64,000 nucleotides of DNA from Nocardioides flavescens. Its GTDB lineage: Bacteria; Actinomycetota; Actinomycetes; Propionibacteriales; Nocardioidaceae. Under the pieces are notes generated by a model that did no database searches, was not told the origin of the DNA, and saw only the letters and a program-made list of their open reading frames with translations. Where the stretch lies: assembly GCF_009823805.1 (NCBI RefSeq), contig NZ_WUEK01000007.1:1-64000 (forward strand), read 5' to 3'. The translations under genes were made by a program, and so were the position numbers. Shown piece after piece: positions 23,714 through 31,495 of this stretch (within the stretch, counting starts at the first letter, position 1; the number at the start of each line of letters is the position of its first letter).

Positions 23714-24616
23714 GTGACGGTGGCCCCGGTGGTTGAGCCGGTCGCCGCGATCGACTGCGGCACCAACACCATCCGCCTGCTCATCGGCGACCTGCCCGAC
23801 ATCGCCCACCGGGAGTCGCGGGTGGTGCGCCTCGGCCAGGGCGTCGACGCCACCGGCCGCCTCGCCGACGAGGCGCTCGACCGGGCCTTCGCCGCGCTCG
23901 ACGACTACGCCGCCCTGATCTCGTCGTACGGCGCGACGAGGGTGCGCATGTGCGCCACCTCGGCGGTGCGCGACGCCAGCAACGGGGCGGCGTTCGTCGA
24001 TGGTGTCGTCGCGCGGCTCGGCGTCGCTCCGGACGTGCTCACCGGGGACCAGGAGGCGGCGCTGACCTTCGACGGCGCGGTCCGCAACCTCACCGGGGAG
24101 GCGCCGGAGCCGGTGCTGGTGCTCGACATCGGCGGCGGCTCGACCGAACTGGTGACCGATGACCGGGCCCACTCGATGGACGTCGGCTCGGTCCGCCTGC
24201 ACGAGCGTCACCTCCACTCCGACCCGCCGACCGCGGCCGAGGTCGCGGCCTGCGTCGCCGACATCGACGCCCATCTCGACGCCCAGCCGGTCGACCCCGC
24301 GGTCGCCCGCACCGTCGTCGGAGTGGCCGGCACGGTGCTCTCGATCGCGGCCGGGGTGCTGGGGCTCGACCGCTACGACCGGGCGGTCGTCGACCAGGCG
24401 CGGCTGCCGCTCGCCGCGGTGACGGCGTACGTCGACCGGCTGGTCGCGATGTCGGTCGCCGAGCGGCTCGAGCTCGGCTGGCTCGACGAGGGCCGCGCCG
24501 ACGTGATCGGGGCCGGCGCGCTGATCCTGACCCGGGTGCTGGCGCGTACGGGCGTCGAGACGCTGGTCGCCTCGGAGGGCGACATCCTCGACGGGATCGC
24601 CAGGTCCCTCGTCTGA
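23714..24616 (+). CDS. ppx: Ppx/GppA-family exopolyphosphatase
   Basis: It degrades polyphosphate or pppGpp. The ASKHA fold is shown by AAIDCGTNTIRLLI (phosphate 1), CATSAVRDASNG, and DIGGGSTEL (phosphate 2, about residue 138). The 300-residue length matches the short actinobacterial type without the C-terminal HD domain. GTG codons at 23714, 23720 and 23729 are all possible starts. The third lies within a palindromic-repeat half arm. The conserved fold begins only at residue 11. Confidence 0.92.
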   Translation: MTVAPVVEPVAAIDCGTNTIRLLIGDLPDIAHRESRVVRLGQGVDATGRLADEALDRAFAALDDYAALISSYGATRVRMCATSAVRDASNGAAFVDGVVARLGVAPDVLTGDQEAALTFDGAVRNLTGEAPEPVLVLDIGGGSTELVTDDRAHSMDVGSVRLHERHLHSDPPTAAEVAACVADIDAHLDAQPVDPAVARTVVGVAGTVLSIAAGVLGLDRYDRAVVDQARLPLAAVTAYVDRLVAMSVAERLELGWLDEGRADVIGAGALILTRVLARTGVETLVASEGDILDGIARSLV

Positions 24617-24660
24617 GCGGACTCCTGTTTGGGGGGCCCCCGGCGGGGCACCGACCAGGC

Positions 24661-25056
24661 ATGTCGACCGCCCATCCCGACGAACCCATCGGCGCCGTGG
24701 TGCACCGCCTCTCGGAGCAGATCCCCGAGCTGGTGCGCTCCGAGATGCGCCTCGCCCAGGCCGAGCTGGCCGAGAAGGGCAAGCACGCCGGTGTCGGGGT
24801 GGGTCTGTTCGGTGGCGCGGGGGTGCTCGCGCTCTACGGCGTGGGCGGTCTCCTGATCACCGCCGCCATCGCCCTCGACCTGGTGATGCCGCTGTGGCTG
24901 GCCGCGCTGATCGTCTCGGTCGTCGTGCTCGCCGCCGCCGGCATCGCGGCGCTCATGGGCAAGAAGCAGGTCTCCGCGGCCACCCCGGCCGCACCCGAGC
25001 GCGCCGTCGCCGGGGTCAAGCAGGACGTCGAGGCCGTGAAGGGACACACCGCGTGA
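24661..25056 (+). CDS. Actinobacterial Holin-X-type membrane protein
   Basis: The 131 residues have an amphipathic N-terminal helix ([28 protein letters not shown]) and two hydrophobic segments (about 45-65 and 72-95), then a short cytoplasmic tail. This matches the actinobacterial Holin-X family, which despite its name is a chromosomal membrane protein family. It shares GTGA with the DUF3618 gene, a standard pairing. It probably affects membrane or envelope organisation. Confidence 0.85.
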   Translation: MSTAHPDEPIGAVVHRLSEQIPELVRSEMRLAQAELAEKGKHAGVGVGLFGGAGVLALYGVGGLLITAAIALDLVMPLWLAALIVSVVVLAAAGIAALMGKKQVSAATPAAPERAVAGVKQDVEAVKGHTA

Positions 25057-25250
25057 GCCAGACACCCGAACAGCTCGAGGCCGACATCGCGCGCCAGCGC
25101 GAGGAGCTCGCCGCCACCGTCACCGAGCTGCAGACCAAGGTCGAGGACCGCGCCAAGCAGACCGCGCGCCAGGCCGCGATCGTCGGTGGCGCCGCGGCCG
25201 CCGTCTTCGTGGTCGTGCTCGTCGTCCGCAAGATCCGCGCGCGCCGCTGA
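25053..25250 (+). CDS. DUF3618 membrane-anchored protein
   Basis: The 65 residues start with the family pattern [23 protein letters not shown] (amphipathic helix) and have one membrane helix (about 42-60, [16 protein letters not shown]) plus a basic end RKIRARR. The GTG start overlaps the Holin-X stop. The molecular role is unknown. Confidence 0.88.
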   Translation: MSQTPEQLEADIARQREELAATVTELQTKVEDRAKQTARQAAIVGGAAAAVFVVVLVVRKIRARR

Positions 25251-25354
25251 CCCTGCCCGGCGGCCCGGTCATCGACTCGCCCGTCCCGCCCGGCACCGGC
25301 TGGCCCGGTGACCCGGCCACGCCCGAGACGCCGGTCGCCCGCACCCCGGCGCAG

Positions 25355-26086
25355 GTGCGGCGCCTGGCCCGGACCGCGCTGCGCACCGACGAGCTGGGCG
25401 CGCTCGACGCCGAGGTGTCGGTGTGCCGCGCCTGCCCGCGCCTGGTGCGCTGGCGTGAGGACGTCGCCGTCGCCAAGCGCGCGGCGTACGCCGACGAGAC
25501 CTACTGGGGCCGCCCGATCCCGGGCTGGGGCGACCCGCAGCCCCAGGTCCTGGTCGTCGGCCTCGCCCCCGCGGCGCACGGGGCCAACCGCACCGGTCGG
25601 GTCTTCACCGGCGACCGCTCCGGCGACTGGCTGTTCGCCTCGCTGCACCGCGTCGGCCTGGCCACGCAGGCCACCAGCGTCCGGGCCGACGACGGCCAGT
25701 CCCTGATCGACACCCGGATGGTCGCGACGGTGCGCTGCGCCCCGCCGCAGAACAAGCCGACCACCGACGAGATCGCCACCTGCGCGCCGTGGATCGAGGC
25801 CGAGCTGGCGCTCGTCGTGCGCCACGTCCGTGCGGTCGTCGCCCTCGGCGGGATCGGCTGGGCCGCCACGCTGCGGGCCTTCGACGCGATCGGCTGGACG
25901 GTGCCGCGTCCGCGACCGAGGTTCGGCCACGGCGCCGAGGCGGTCCTCTCCGGTCCCGACGGCCAGGCGATCACGCTGCTCGGCTGCTACCACCCCAGCC
26001 AGCAGAACACCTTCACCGGTCGCCTCACCGAGCCGATGCTCGACGCCGTCCTCGGCCGGGCCGCCGCCCTGCGTGTGCCACGCTGA
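25355..26086 (+). CDS. Family 5 uracil-DNA glycosylase (UdgB type)
   Basis: It removes uracil and some other deaminated bases from DNA. Fe-S cluster cysteines are visible in [11 protein letters not shown] and [19 protein letters not shown]. The active-site block is [19 protein letters not shown], and the C-terminal block is [15 protein letters not shown]. The GTG used here is the first conventional start, but family-like sequence ([16 protein letters not shown]) continues upstream to a CTG at 25253, 2 nt after the DUF3618 stop. The protein is therefore probably about 34 residues longer. This is the second uracil-DNA glycosylase of the window. Confidence 0.9.
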   Translation: MRRLARTALRTDELGALDAEVSVCRACPRLVRWREDVAVAKRAAYADETYWGRPIPGWGDPQPQVLVVGLAPAAHGANRTGRVFTGDRSGDWLFASLHRVGLATQATSVRADDGQSLIDTRMVATVRCAPPQNKPTTDEIATCAPWIEAELALVVRHVRAVVALGGIGWAATLRAFDAIGWTVPRPRPRFGHGAEAVLSGPDGQAITLLGCYHPSQQNTFTGRLTEPMLDAVLGRAAALRVPR

Positions 26087-26105
26087 CCCCGGCCGTCACG
26101 GCCAG

Positions 26106-26179
26106 GCCCCTGTGTCCCAACCGGCAGAGGAAGTCGCCTTAAAAGCGATCAGTTGCGGGTTCGAGTCCCGCCGGGGGCA
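26106..26179 (+). tRNA. Atypical tRNA with UAA anticodon (short variable arm)
   Basis: The acceptor GCCCCTG (26106-26112) pairs with CGGGGGC (26172-26178), with discriminator A79. The anticodon arm is GTCGC/GCGAT around CTTAAAA, giving UAA, which reads leucine UUA codons. The T arm is GCGGG-TTCGAGT-CCCGC. Normal bacterial tRNA-Leu has a long variable arm, but here only CAGTT separates the stems. The identity is therefore uncertain: a degenerate, phage-type or mischarged tRNA is possible. CCA is not complete. The less GC-rich island begins right after it. Confidence 0.7.
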
Positions 26180-26372
26180 CCGCGAGTGGTCCAGGTATCA
26201 AACGCAAGCCCCTCCATCTAACGCGACAGTCCACCTGATAAGGTGAAACGCCCTCTCTAGCGGAGTCGCGTGGGCGCGTGGGTTTAGAGATTTTGTCTCC
26301 AAGCAACCCCGGAACCTCGCCGACGTGCTGACCGAAACCCAGTGTCCCTTGCAGGGGTGGGAGGGTGGCGGC
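26180..26372. other. Left edge of the genomic island, non-coding
   Basis: No convincing gene is present. Base composition turns visibly more A+T-rich directly after the tRNA. A small hairpin CACCT-GATA-AGGTG (about 26230-26243) and the Shine-Dalgarno-like GGGAGGGTGG before the next ATG are the only signals seen. Confidence 0.5.
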
Positions 26373-27368
26373 ATGACTGCGGAGCGGCTTGCGGCGTTGT
26401 ATCAGCGAGTGCAGGACGGACCTATCCGAGACGCGTCGACATGGCATTGGCTTGACTACAACTTCACGCCAGGCACGGAAGGATCTACGTACTTCGCTCC
26501 CCTAACCCTTGGGGCTCTCATTACCGTCGACGAGGCGATGCCCGGTTACGCCGACGAGATGCTCGGACGTTTGGAGAGCATCGGTGGGCGTGACAGGAAC
26601 CGTGACGATTACGAGGCCATCAGCCAGTGGCTGGCTGAACTCGTAGTGGTCTTGCATCTGGTTAGGCACGAATGGTCGGAGCCGCCGGTTTTAACCATGG
26701 AGCCCACCGCGCCGAGCACTGTTGTCAAGAAGAATCCTGAGGTCATGGTTGAGGTCGCCGGACACGGACGATTCGGGGTTGAGGTGAAGTCTCCCAACCT
26801 CGTCAACCATCAGAAGTCGAGGGGGCGGCAGCCGTGGCAGTTGCTAGAACGTTCCGACGTAAAGCCAGCCGACCTCTCCGGTGGGGTCACTCTCCCGCGT
26901 GACAACCCCGTGAAGGACTACCTGATCTCAGCGGACGCGAAGTTCGCAGGCTTCCGTGACGCGTATGCGGATTTCCAGTCAGTCCTCGTAATCGTGTGGG
27001 ATGACTACGTCAACGAGCCACTCACAGCGCTTCTCTCGCCTGCCTCAGGCTTGCTGACCGAGAACTCCTTCCATAAGGACGCTAGCGGGAACGCCGTCTC
27101 GTACCCGAACGTTGACGCTGTCCTCCTCATGCGGCACCAACACCAACTGCAGCGGGGGATGTCCAACCTTGAACCAGTGGACGACCGTATGCACTTCCTC
27201 GACTACGGGTCGCCAGACCGGTTTCCCCCGCATGTGCTCGTTCCGAACCCAGCGGGCCAGCCACTCGACGAGGAGTGGGTCGGAGCTCTGGGTGGGTGGT
27301 ATCCGGATTTGCTGCCGGGAGCTGAGAACAACCCGGGTTCGATGGTCATGTGGATCGACCCGGCCTGA
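26373..27368 (+). CDS. Unknown protein with possible PD-(D/E)XK nuclease-like core
   Basis: The 331 residues are soluble with no signal. The central part (about 80-155) has the order expected for a restriction-endonuclease fold: a helix with Glu (QWLAELVVVLHLV), then NPEVMVEV and GRFGVEVKSPN, where Glu and Lys form an E-x-K pair. The rest is unrecognised. Codon use is less GC-biased than in neighbours. I prefer ATG 26373, which has a ribosome binding site, over GTG 26325. It faces a three-gene unknown operon, so a defence or restriction role is a reasonable guess, not shown. Confidence 0.6.
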   Translation: MTAERLAALYQRVQDGPIRDASTWHWLDYNFTPGTEGSTYFAPLTLGALITVDEAMPGYADEMLGRLESIGGRDRNRDDYEAISQWLAELVVVLHLVRHEWSEPPVLTMEPTAPSTVVKKNPEVMVEVAGHGRFGVEVKSPNLVNHQKSRGRQPWQLLERSDVKPADLSGGVTLPRDNPVKDYLISADAKFAGFRDAYADFQSVLVIVWDDYVNEPLTALLSPASGLLTENSFHKDASGNAVSYPNVDAVLLMRHQHQLQRGMSNLEPVDDRMHFLDYGSPDRFPPHVLVPNPAGQPLDEEWVGALGGWYPDLLPGAENNPGSMVMWIDPA

Positions 27369-27429
27369 CATCACACTTCGGCACGACCTGGATCGCCCAA
27401 GCGGTCTTCGACCCACGCATGAAGCCCCG

Positions 27430-27806
27430 CTATCTGCTCTCGGGAGGGTTGAGGTCGTTGGTGAGGAGGTGCTGCAGATCACCAAGATTCGCGGCAGTTC
27501 GGGTGGTTTCGATGCCGAGTGCCTCGCGAGTTGCAGTGAGGGCGGGATCGCCCCGGTAGAACTCGATGGCTCGCGTGTTCCTGACCAGACTTCGAGCACG
27601 CCCGCGCGACATGGACCGGGCTGCTCGGTGCAGAATTCGAGAGGGCACGAGCCGACGCCGCGAGCAAGTGCAAGGGGCGCGACGTAGAGCGCGTGCAGGG
27701 TCGAGATAGTCGCGTCCATTGTGGACGCGATGAATCCGCGAGGCTCACCGATCGCGCGCCTCACCCAGGTATCCCAGTTAGGGTCAGCCAGGATCGTCGC
27801 CCACAT
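27430..27806 (-). pseudogene. Unknown gene split by an apparent -1 frameshift
   Basis: Two minus-strand frames join into one plausible protein of about 125 residues. The first frame starts at ATG 27806 (MWATILADPNWDTWVRRAIG ... LALARGVGS). Near 27648 the reading moves to a second frame (PSRILHRAARSMSRGRARS ... LLTNDLNPPESR, stop at 27430). Neither half is recognised. A sequencing error, a real mutation or programmed shifting would all explain it. It is the last gene of the minus-strand island operon, 77 bp after its neighbour. Confidence 0.45.
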
Positions 27807-27883
27807 GGCCTCGCGCTCGTCCTTAGGGCTGACCTGGTCGATAGAGCAGGGCGGCTGGGCAGAACCCTCAGGTGAGATTTGGC

Positions 27884-28678
27884 TTAGTCGGCGTCCATGT
27901 CTGCGAAGTTCCGGGGCCACTGAATGGCCCCGCCTGACTTCACGTAGCGCGACAGAGTCGCGCTGGTGCCCTTGCCCGTCCTGTCTCGGGGGCCGCTGTT
28001 GAACCAATTCTCTTCGAAATTGATCCGCCAGTCAGTCGTTTGCAGGCCGTGGAACTTCGTGGGCGCGCGGCGGTCGCGGCGCCACCTGCCCCGGTTGAAA
28101 AAGCCCCAATCTTCGTACAGCAGTTGGGCCTCGTCGTAGCCCACGTCGTGGAACAACACGTCCATGCTGCGGTCGTTGGGGACGCCGGACCGGGGCAGGA
28201 AGCCTTCGAGTTCAGCGCTGGCAAGGTTGCCTGCACGGGTGAGCAGCAGACCCCTGCCGCGAAAGTGCCCCGACCACTGTCCGCTCTTCAGTGGTGGTGG
28301 ATGTCCAGGCGGGTTTTTGTGATCGCCGAACACGTGATGGTGGAACTCTCGTGACGCGCCCTGCACGTTCACGGCGACAATCCAGAACGCGTCCTTGTAA
28401 GTCTTCCTGCCATCGCGTGGATAGGCCGACGAGAAGAGCGGCACCCCCTCTTCGGTAAGATGCCTGGCGCACTTCTTGGCGTAGGCGAGCAGTCGCCTAG
28501 CGTCTGGGTTCGACGTCTGCGTGACGACGGGGTCGACCCACGTCGCGTACGACTGCGAGGAGCCGTTTGGCCTTGCTGCGGAGCCGGCCGAGGTCTGCGT
28601 CGTCGGGGGCTCGAACAGCCGAGCGAACCACGACCTCGGTTTCGGAGGGCTGCCACGAGCCCGTCGCTTTCCGGCCAT
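27884..28678 (-). CDS. Unknown protein of the island operon
   Basis: This 264-residue soluble protein has a basic N-terminus (MAGKRRARGSPPKPRS) and a long, aromatic-rich C-terminal half (DWGFFNRGRWRRDRRAPTKF, FEENWFNSGPRDR). A His-rich stretch EFHHHVFGDHKN lies near residue 117. I recognise no family. Stop codon TAA and codon use match the island rather than the host. It begins 24 bp after the zinc-ribbon gene and probably shares its transcript. Confidence 0.6.
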   Translation of the reverse strand: MAGKRRARGSPPKPRSWFARLFEPPTTQTSAGSAARPNGSSQSYATWVDPVVTQTSNPDARRLLAYAKKCARHLTEEGVPLFSSAYPRDGRKTYKDAFWIVAVNVQGASREFHHHVFGDHKNPPGHPPPLKSGQWSGHFRGRGLLLTRAGNLASAELEGFLPRSGVPNDRSMDVLFHDVGYDEAQLLYEDWGFFNRGRWRRDRRAPTKFHGLQTTDWRINFEENWFNSGPRDRTGKGTSATLSRYVKSGGAIQWPRNFADMDAD

Positions 28679-28702
28679 GACGGCGACCTCAGCGGGATGC
28701 GA

Positions 28703-28816
28703 CTACAGAGCAGCGCCGCAAGAGATGCACGACTTGCTGTTCTCGTTGTTCTTGGCTCCGCAGTTCCCGCACGTACGTGCTTCGCGGAGTCCTGAAACCG
28801 GCTTCGAGTTCACCAT
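28703..28816 (-). CDS. 37-residue zinc-ribbon microprotein
   Basis: It encodes MVNSKPVSGLREARTCGNC followed by GAKNNENSKSCISCGAAL and TAG. The four cysteines (C-x2-C-x12-C-x2-C) make a clear zinc ribbon at the C-terminus. The ATG at 28816 is the only good start, although its ribosome binding site is weak. The frame is open a little farther upstream without a start. It is the first gene of the minus-strand operon. It may bind nucleic acid or act as a subunit of the 264-residue protein. Confidence 0.6.
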   Translation of the reverse strand: MVNSKPVSGLREARTCGNCGAKNNENSKSCISCGAAL

Positions 28817-29062
28817 CGCCCCCGTTCTCGCCTCGACCCCTTTGGTCGGGCTTGGGAGCAGTGTGTGACTAAAGCCGACTTGTGTCTAGGGAACTTTGCC
28901 GACCTGCTGGAGACGAACCGCCCGGAACTCAGTCAGTGCCTCTTTCTGATGCGGTGGCGGCGAAGGTGCGCGCGCGCCAGGGGGCGATCGGGCTCGACGG
29001 TGAGTGTCACGAGCCTCAGGCCCTTGTGGTCGCGCACCGTAGTCGACCTCAACGTAGATGGC
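28817..29062. other. Island intergenic region
   Basis: Short overlapping frames exist on both strands, but none has a convincing start, ribosome binding site or recognisable product. It should contain the promoter of the minus-strand operon. I see no other structure. Confidence 0.4.
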
Positions 29063-29380
29063 TGAACCGTCACGAGATTGATGCCGCTCCTGTCTAAGTC
29101 ACAGGAGGATGTACACATGCCCAAGAGAGTCGATCCCGCGATCAAGGAGCGGGTGCTTCGGATGTTCGCCGACCACCGTGGCGACGGCCCCTCGGACACA
29201 GCGATGGTCGAGGCGGTGGCGAGGAAGCTCGGTGTCGGTCGTGAGACCGCTCGGCGCTGGCTGATCCAGGCGGACGTCAACGCGGGCACCCGACCGGGGA
29301 TCACCAGCGATGACCAGGCTGAGATCTTGCGCTGCGCCTCTCAGATTGTTCACAGCGAGAACGGGAACGTCTCTCACTGA
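29063..29380 (+). mobile_element. Truncated IS3-family element
   Basis: The left end begins TGAACCGTCACGAGATTGAT, of the kind seen at IS3-family termini. A ribosome binding site and an OrfA start follow. Sequence similarity to OrfA stops near 29330, and no OrfB or right end is present, so this is a remnant. It marks the right part of the island. Confidence 0.6.
29117..29380 (+). pseudogene. IS3-type transposase OrfA, truncated
   Basis: The N-terminal 72 residues are the helix-turn-helix domain of OrfA (RVLRMFADHRGD, MVEAVARKLGVGRETARRWL, GITSDDQAEI). The leucine-zipper part that should follow (RLRAENRRLREDN in complete copies) is replaced by unrelated residues up to a stop. The start ATG has a strong ACAGGAGGAT site. 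The product is probably non-functional as a transposase subunit. Confidence 0.75.
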
Positions 29381-29469
29381 TCGGGCGTTGTGCTCGATGA
29401 GGGTCTCTACAGTTGACCCTCACAGGCAGCGGTCACGGTGACCGCCGATCGGCCTCCAAGGAGAGACCA

Positions 29470-30348
29470 ATGCAGAGCAACAACCCGGTGTTCCGCCGCT
29501 CGGAGGAGTTCAACCGCGGCGGCTCGAACGCCTACGGCAACACGACCTACCAGGGCAACGGTGCGGTCTACCCGGGCTACGGCTCGGACCCGTCCACTTG
29601 GTCCACCGGCACCCCCGGCCAGGGCGGCCCCGGCTACGCGCCGGCCACCTCGTCGGCGCCCATGACCATCGACTCCGTCGTGCAGAAGACGGCGATCACC
29701 CTCGGTGTCGTCATCCTCACCGCGATGGCGACGTGGATCCTGACGCCGAACATCACGGCGGACAACGCCTCGACCGTCGACCTCGGCCCGCTCCTCGCGG
29801 CCGTGACGATCGGCTCGCTGGGTGCCTTCGCGCTGTCGATGGTCAACTCGTTCAAGCGCGTGGTCAGCCCCGCGCTGGTGCTCGCCTTCGCGGCGCTCGA
29901 GGGTGTCGCCCTCGGTGGCATCAGCAAGCTGTTCGAGATCCAGTACGGCGGCATCGTCGCCAACGCCGTCCTCGGCACGTTCGGTGCGTTCGCCGGCACG
30001 CTCGCGGCGTACAAGTTCCTGAACATCAAGGTCGGCGACAAGTTCCGCCGCGGCGTCATGGCCGGTGTGCTCGGCATGGTCGGCATCAGCATCCTGTCGC
30101 TGGTGCTCAGCCTGTTCGGGGTCAACCTCGGCATCTTCGCCGGCGGCACCCTGGGCCTGCTGTTCTCGATCGTGGGCCTGGTGCTCGGTGTCTTCATGCT
30201 GATCCTCGACTTCGACTTCGTCGAGCAGGGCATCGCCAACCGCATCCCCGAGGTCGAGTCCTGGCGCGCGGCGTTCGCGATGACCGTCAGCCTGGTCTGG
30301 ATCTACACCAACCTGCTGCGCATCCTCGCGATCTTCCAGAACGACTGA
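29470..30348 (+). CDS. Bax inhibitor-1/YccA-family membrane protein
   Basis: The 292 residues have a Gly/Asn/Tyr-rich soluble N-terminus (about 1-68) and seven hydrophobic segments in the rest. The family landmarks are LILDFDFVEQGI (the Asp-rich motif in the sixth helix) and SLVWIYTNLLRIL at the end. Members leak protons or calcium and interact with proteases in other bacteria. The start ATG has AAGGAGAG 5 nt upstream. A strong terminator follows 15 bp after the stop. Confidence 0.92.
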   Translation: MQSNNPVFRRSEEFNRGGSNAYGNTTYQGNGAVYPGYGSDPSTWSTGTPGQGGPGYAPATSSAPMTIDSVVQKTAITLGVVILTAMATWILTPNITADNASTVDLGPLLAAVTIGSLGAFALSMVNSFKRVVSPALVLAFAALEGVALGGISKLFEIQYGGIVANAVLGTFGAFAGTLAAYKFLNIKVGDKFRRGVMAGVLGMVGISILSLVLSLFGVNLGIFAGGTLGLLFSIVGLVLGVFMLILDFDFVEQGIANRIPEVESWRAAFAMTVSLVWIYTNLLRILAIFQND

Positions 30349-30363
30349 TCGCCTGACGCACCT

Positions 30364-30400
30364 GCGAGGCCCGTCCACCGACACGGTGGGCGGGCCTCGC
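30364..30400. terminator. Bidirectional hairpin terminator
   Basis: GCGAGGCCCGTCCACCG (30364-30380) pairs with CGGTGGGCGGGCCTCGC (30384-30400) over 17 bp with one G-T pair and a 3-nt loop. It lies between two convergent genes and has no T-run, which is usual in high-GC actinobacteria. Confidence 0.75.
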
Positions 30401-30418
30401 TGCGTCTCGGGTCGGCTG

Positions 30419-30904
30419 TCAGCGCTGGACGCGGCGCAGGAACGCGTCGAGGTTGAGCCGCAGCCGCGCGACCTTGTCCTCGACGGGCAGGGTCTCCGGC
30501 ACCCGGCTCATCACCGGCAGCGGCACCAGGCCGCGGACGTACGCCGAGCAGCGCAGGTCGGCGCAGATGTCGAGGCCCACGGTGTTGCCGTCGCGACCGG
30601 CCTTCCCGGCACGAGCGGCGACGAGCAGCGTCACGCCCGAGCCGGGGTGGGTCGTCATGCACAGCGAGCACATCCGGGCCCGGCCGCCGCCCAGCTGGTG
30701 GCGCCGCAGCGCGACCCCGACGCTGCCCTCGTCGGTCGTCGTCACGAGCTGCGCCTGCTGCGGCGTGCGGGGGTCGCTCCAGCCCAGGAAGTCGAGGGTG
30801 TCCCACTCGACCTCGTCGAGGTCGGGCAGACGCATCCGCGACACCTCGCCGCGGCTGGCGTTGACGAAGCTCGAGCGCACCTCGCGCTCGGTCAGCGGAC
30901 TCAT
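30419..30904 (-). CDS. FBP-domain (FusB-like treble-clef zinc finger) protein
   Basis: The 161 residues match the EF-G-binding protein C-terminal domain. Four cysteines lie in RMCSLCMTTHPG and DICADLRCSAYVRG, and the N-terminal helix begins MSPLTEREVRSSFVNASRGE. FusB relatives bind elongation factor G on the ribosome, and that role is inferred here. The start ATG shares ATGA with the upstream TetR stop, so the pair is coupled. Confidence 0.82.
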   Translation of the reverse strand: MSPLTEREVRSSFVNASRGEVSRMRLPDLDEVEWDTLDFLGWSDPRTPQQAQLVTTTDEGSVGVALRRHQLGGGRARMCSLCMTTHPGSGVTLLVAARAGKAGRDGNTVGLDICADLRCSAYVRGLVPLPVMSRVPETLPVEDKVARLRLNLDAFLRRVQR

Positions 30905-31443
30905 GATGCGGCTCCGATCAGGGCGGCGGTGACGGCCCCGACGAGGGCGTCGTCGGGGTCGGTGTCGGTGGTCAGCAGGCGGTGCAGGAACGGGCCGGCC
31001 AGCAGGTCGTGGAGCACGGCCGGGTCGGCGGGGGAGTCGTGCTCGGAGAGCAGAGCGGCCAGCGCCGCGCGTCGGGGAGCGACGAACTGCTCCTCGAACG
31101 CCGCTCGCGCGGCCGGGTCGCCCGCCATCGCCGCGTGCAGGTCGAGCAGCGCGCTGCGCTGTGCTCCGGCGTACGCCGCCCGGGTGCGCTGGACGAGAGC
31201 GCGCAGGTCTCCGGCGAGCGTGCCGGTGCCGGGCGGGGCCCCGGCGGCGATCGCGCTCATCGCGGCGACGACGAGCGCGGCCTTGGTGGGCCAGCGGCGG
31301 TAGACGCTCTGGCGACCGACGCCGGCGCGCGTCGCGACGTCGTCGACCGAGAAGCCGGCGAAGCCGTGCGCGGTCAGCAGCTCGCGGACGGCCGTCAGGA
31401 TTGCCTCGTCGGCTCCGGCGGTGCGGGGGCGTCCTCGGCTCAT
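30901..31443 (-). CDS. TetR-family transcriptional regulator
   Basis: The 180 residues have an N-terminal helix-turn-helix (FSVDDVATRAGVGRQSVYRRWPTKAALV, about 31-58) and a C-terminal ligand domain of the TetR_C type. Translation of the FBP gene is coupled to it. It may repress its own operon and perhaps neighbours. The palindromic cluster lies just upstream. Confidence 0.9.
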   Translation of the reverse strand: MSRGRPRTAGADEAILTAVRELLTAHGFAGFSVDDVATRAGVGRQSVYRRWPTKAALVVAAMSAIAAGAPPGTGTLAGDLRALVQRTRAAYAGAQRSALLDLHAAMAGDPAARAAFEEQFVAPRRAALAALLSEHDSPADPAVLHDLLAGPFLHRLLTTDTDPDDALVGAVTAALIGAAS

Positions 31444-31495
31444 GCTCCGAGATTACGATACGTGCGTCTCGTTATTGCATTCGACGGGTCACCGC

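Noticed and set aside
24661..25250. Holin-like gene as a sign of a prophage
   Set aside because: Holin-X and DUF3618 are chromosomal actinobacterial membrane protein families, and no phage structural, lysis or integrase gene is nearby.
26106..26179. Ordinary tRNA-Leu(UAA)
   Set aside because: Only five bases separate the anticodon and T stems, whereas bacterial leucine tRNAs have a long variable arm.
28865..29097. Two short plus-strand frames in the island
   Set aside because: No ribosome binding site, no conserved pattern, and they overlap each other and the IS end.
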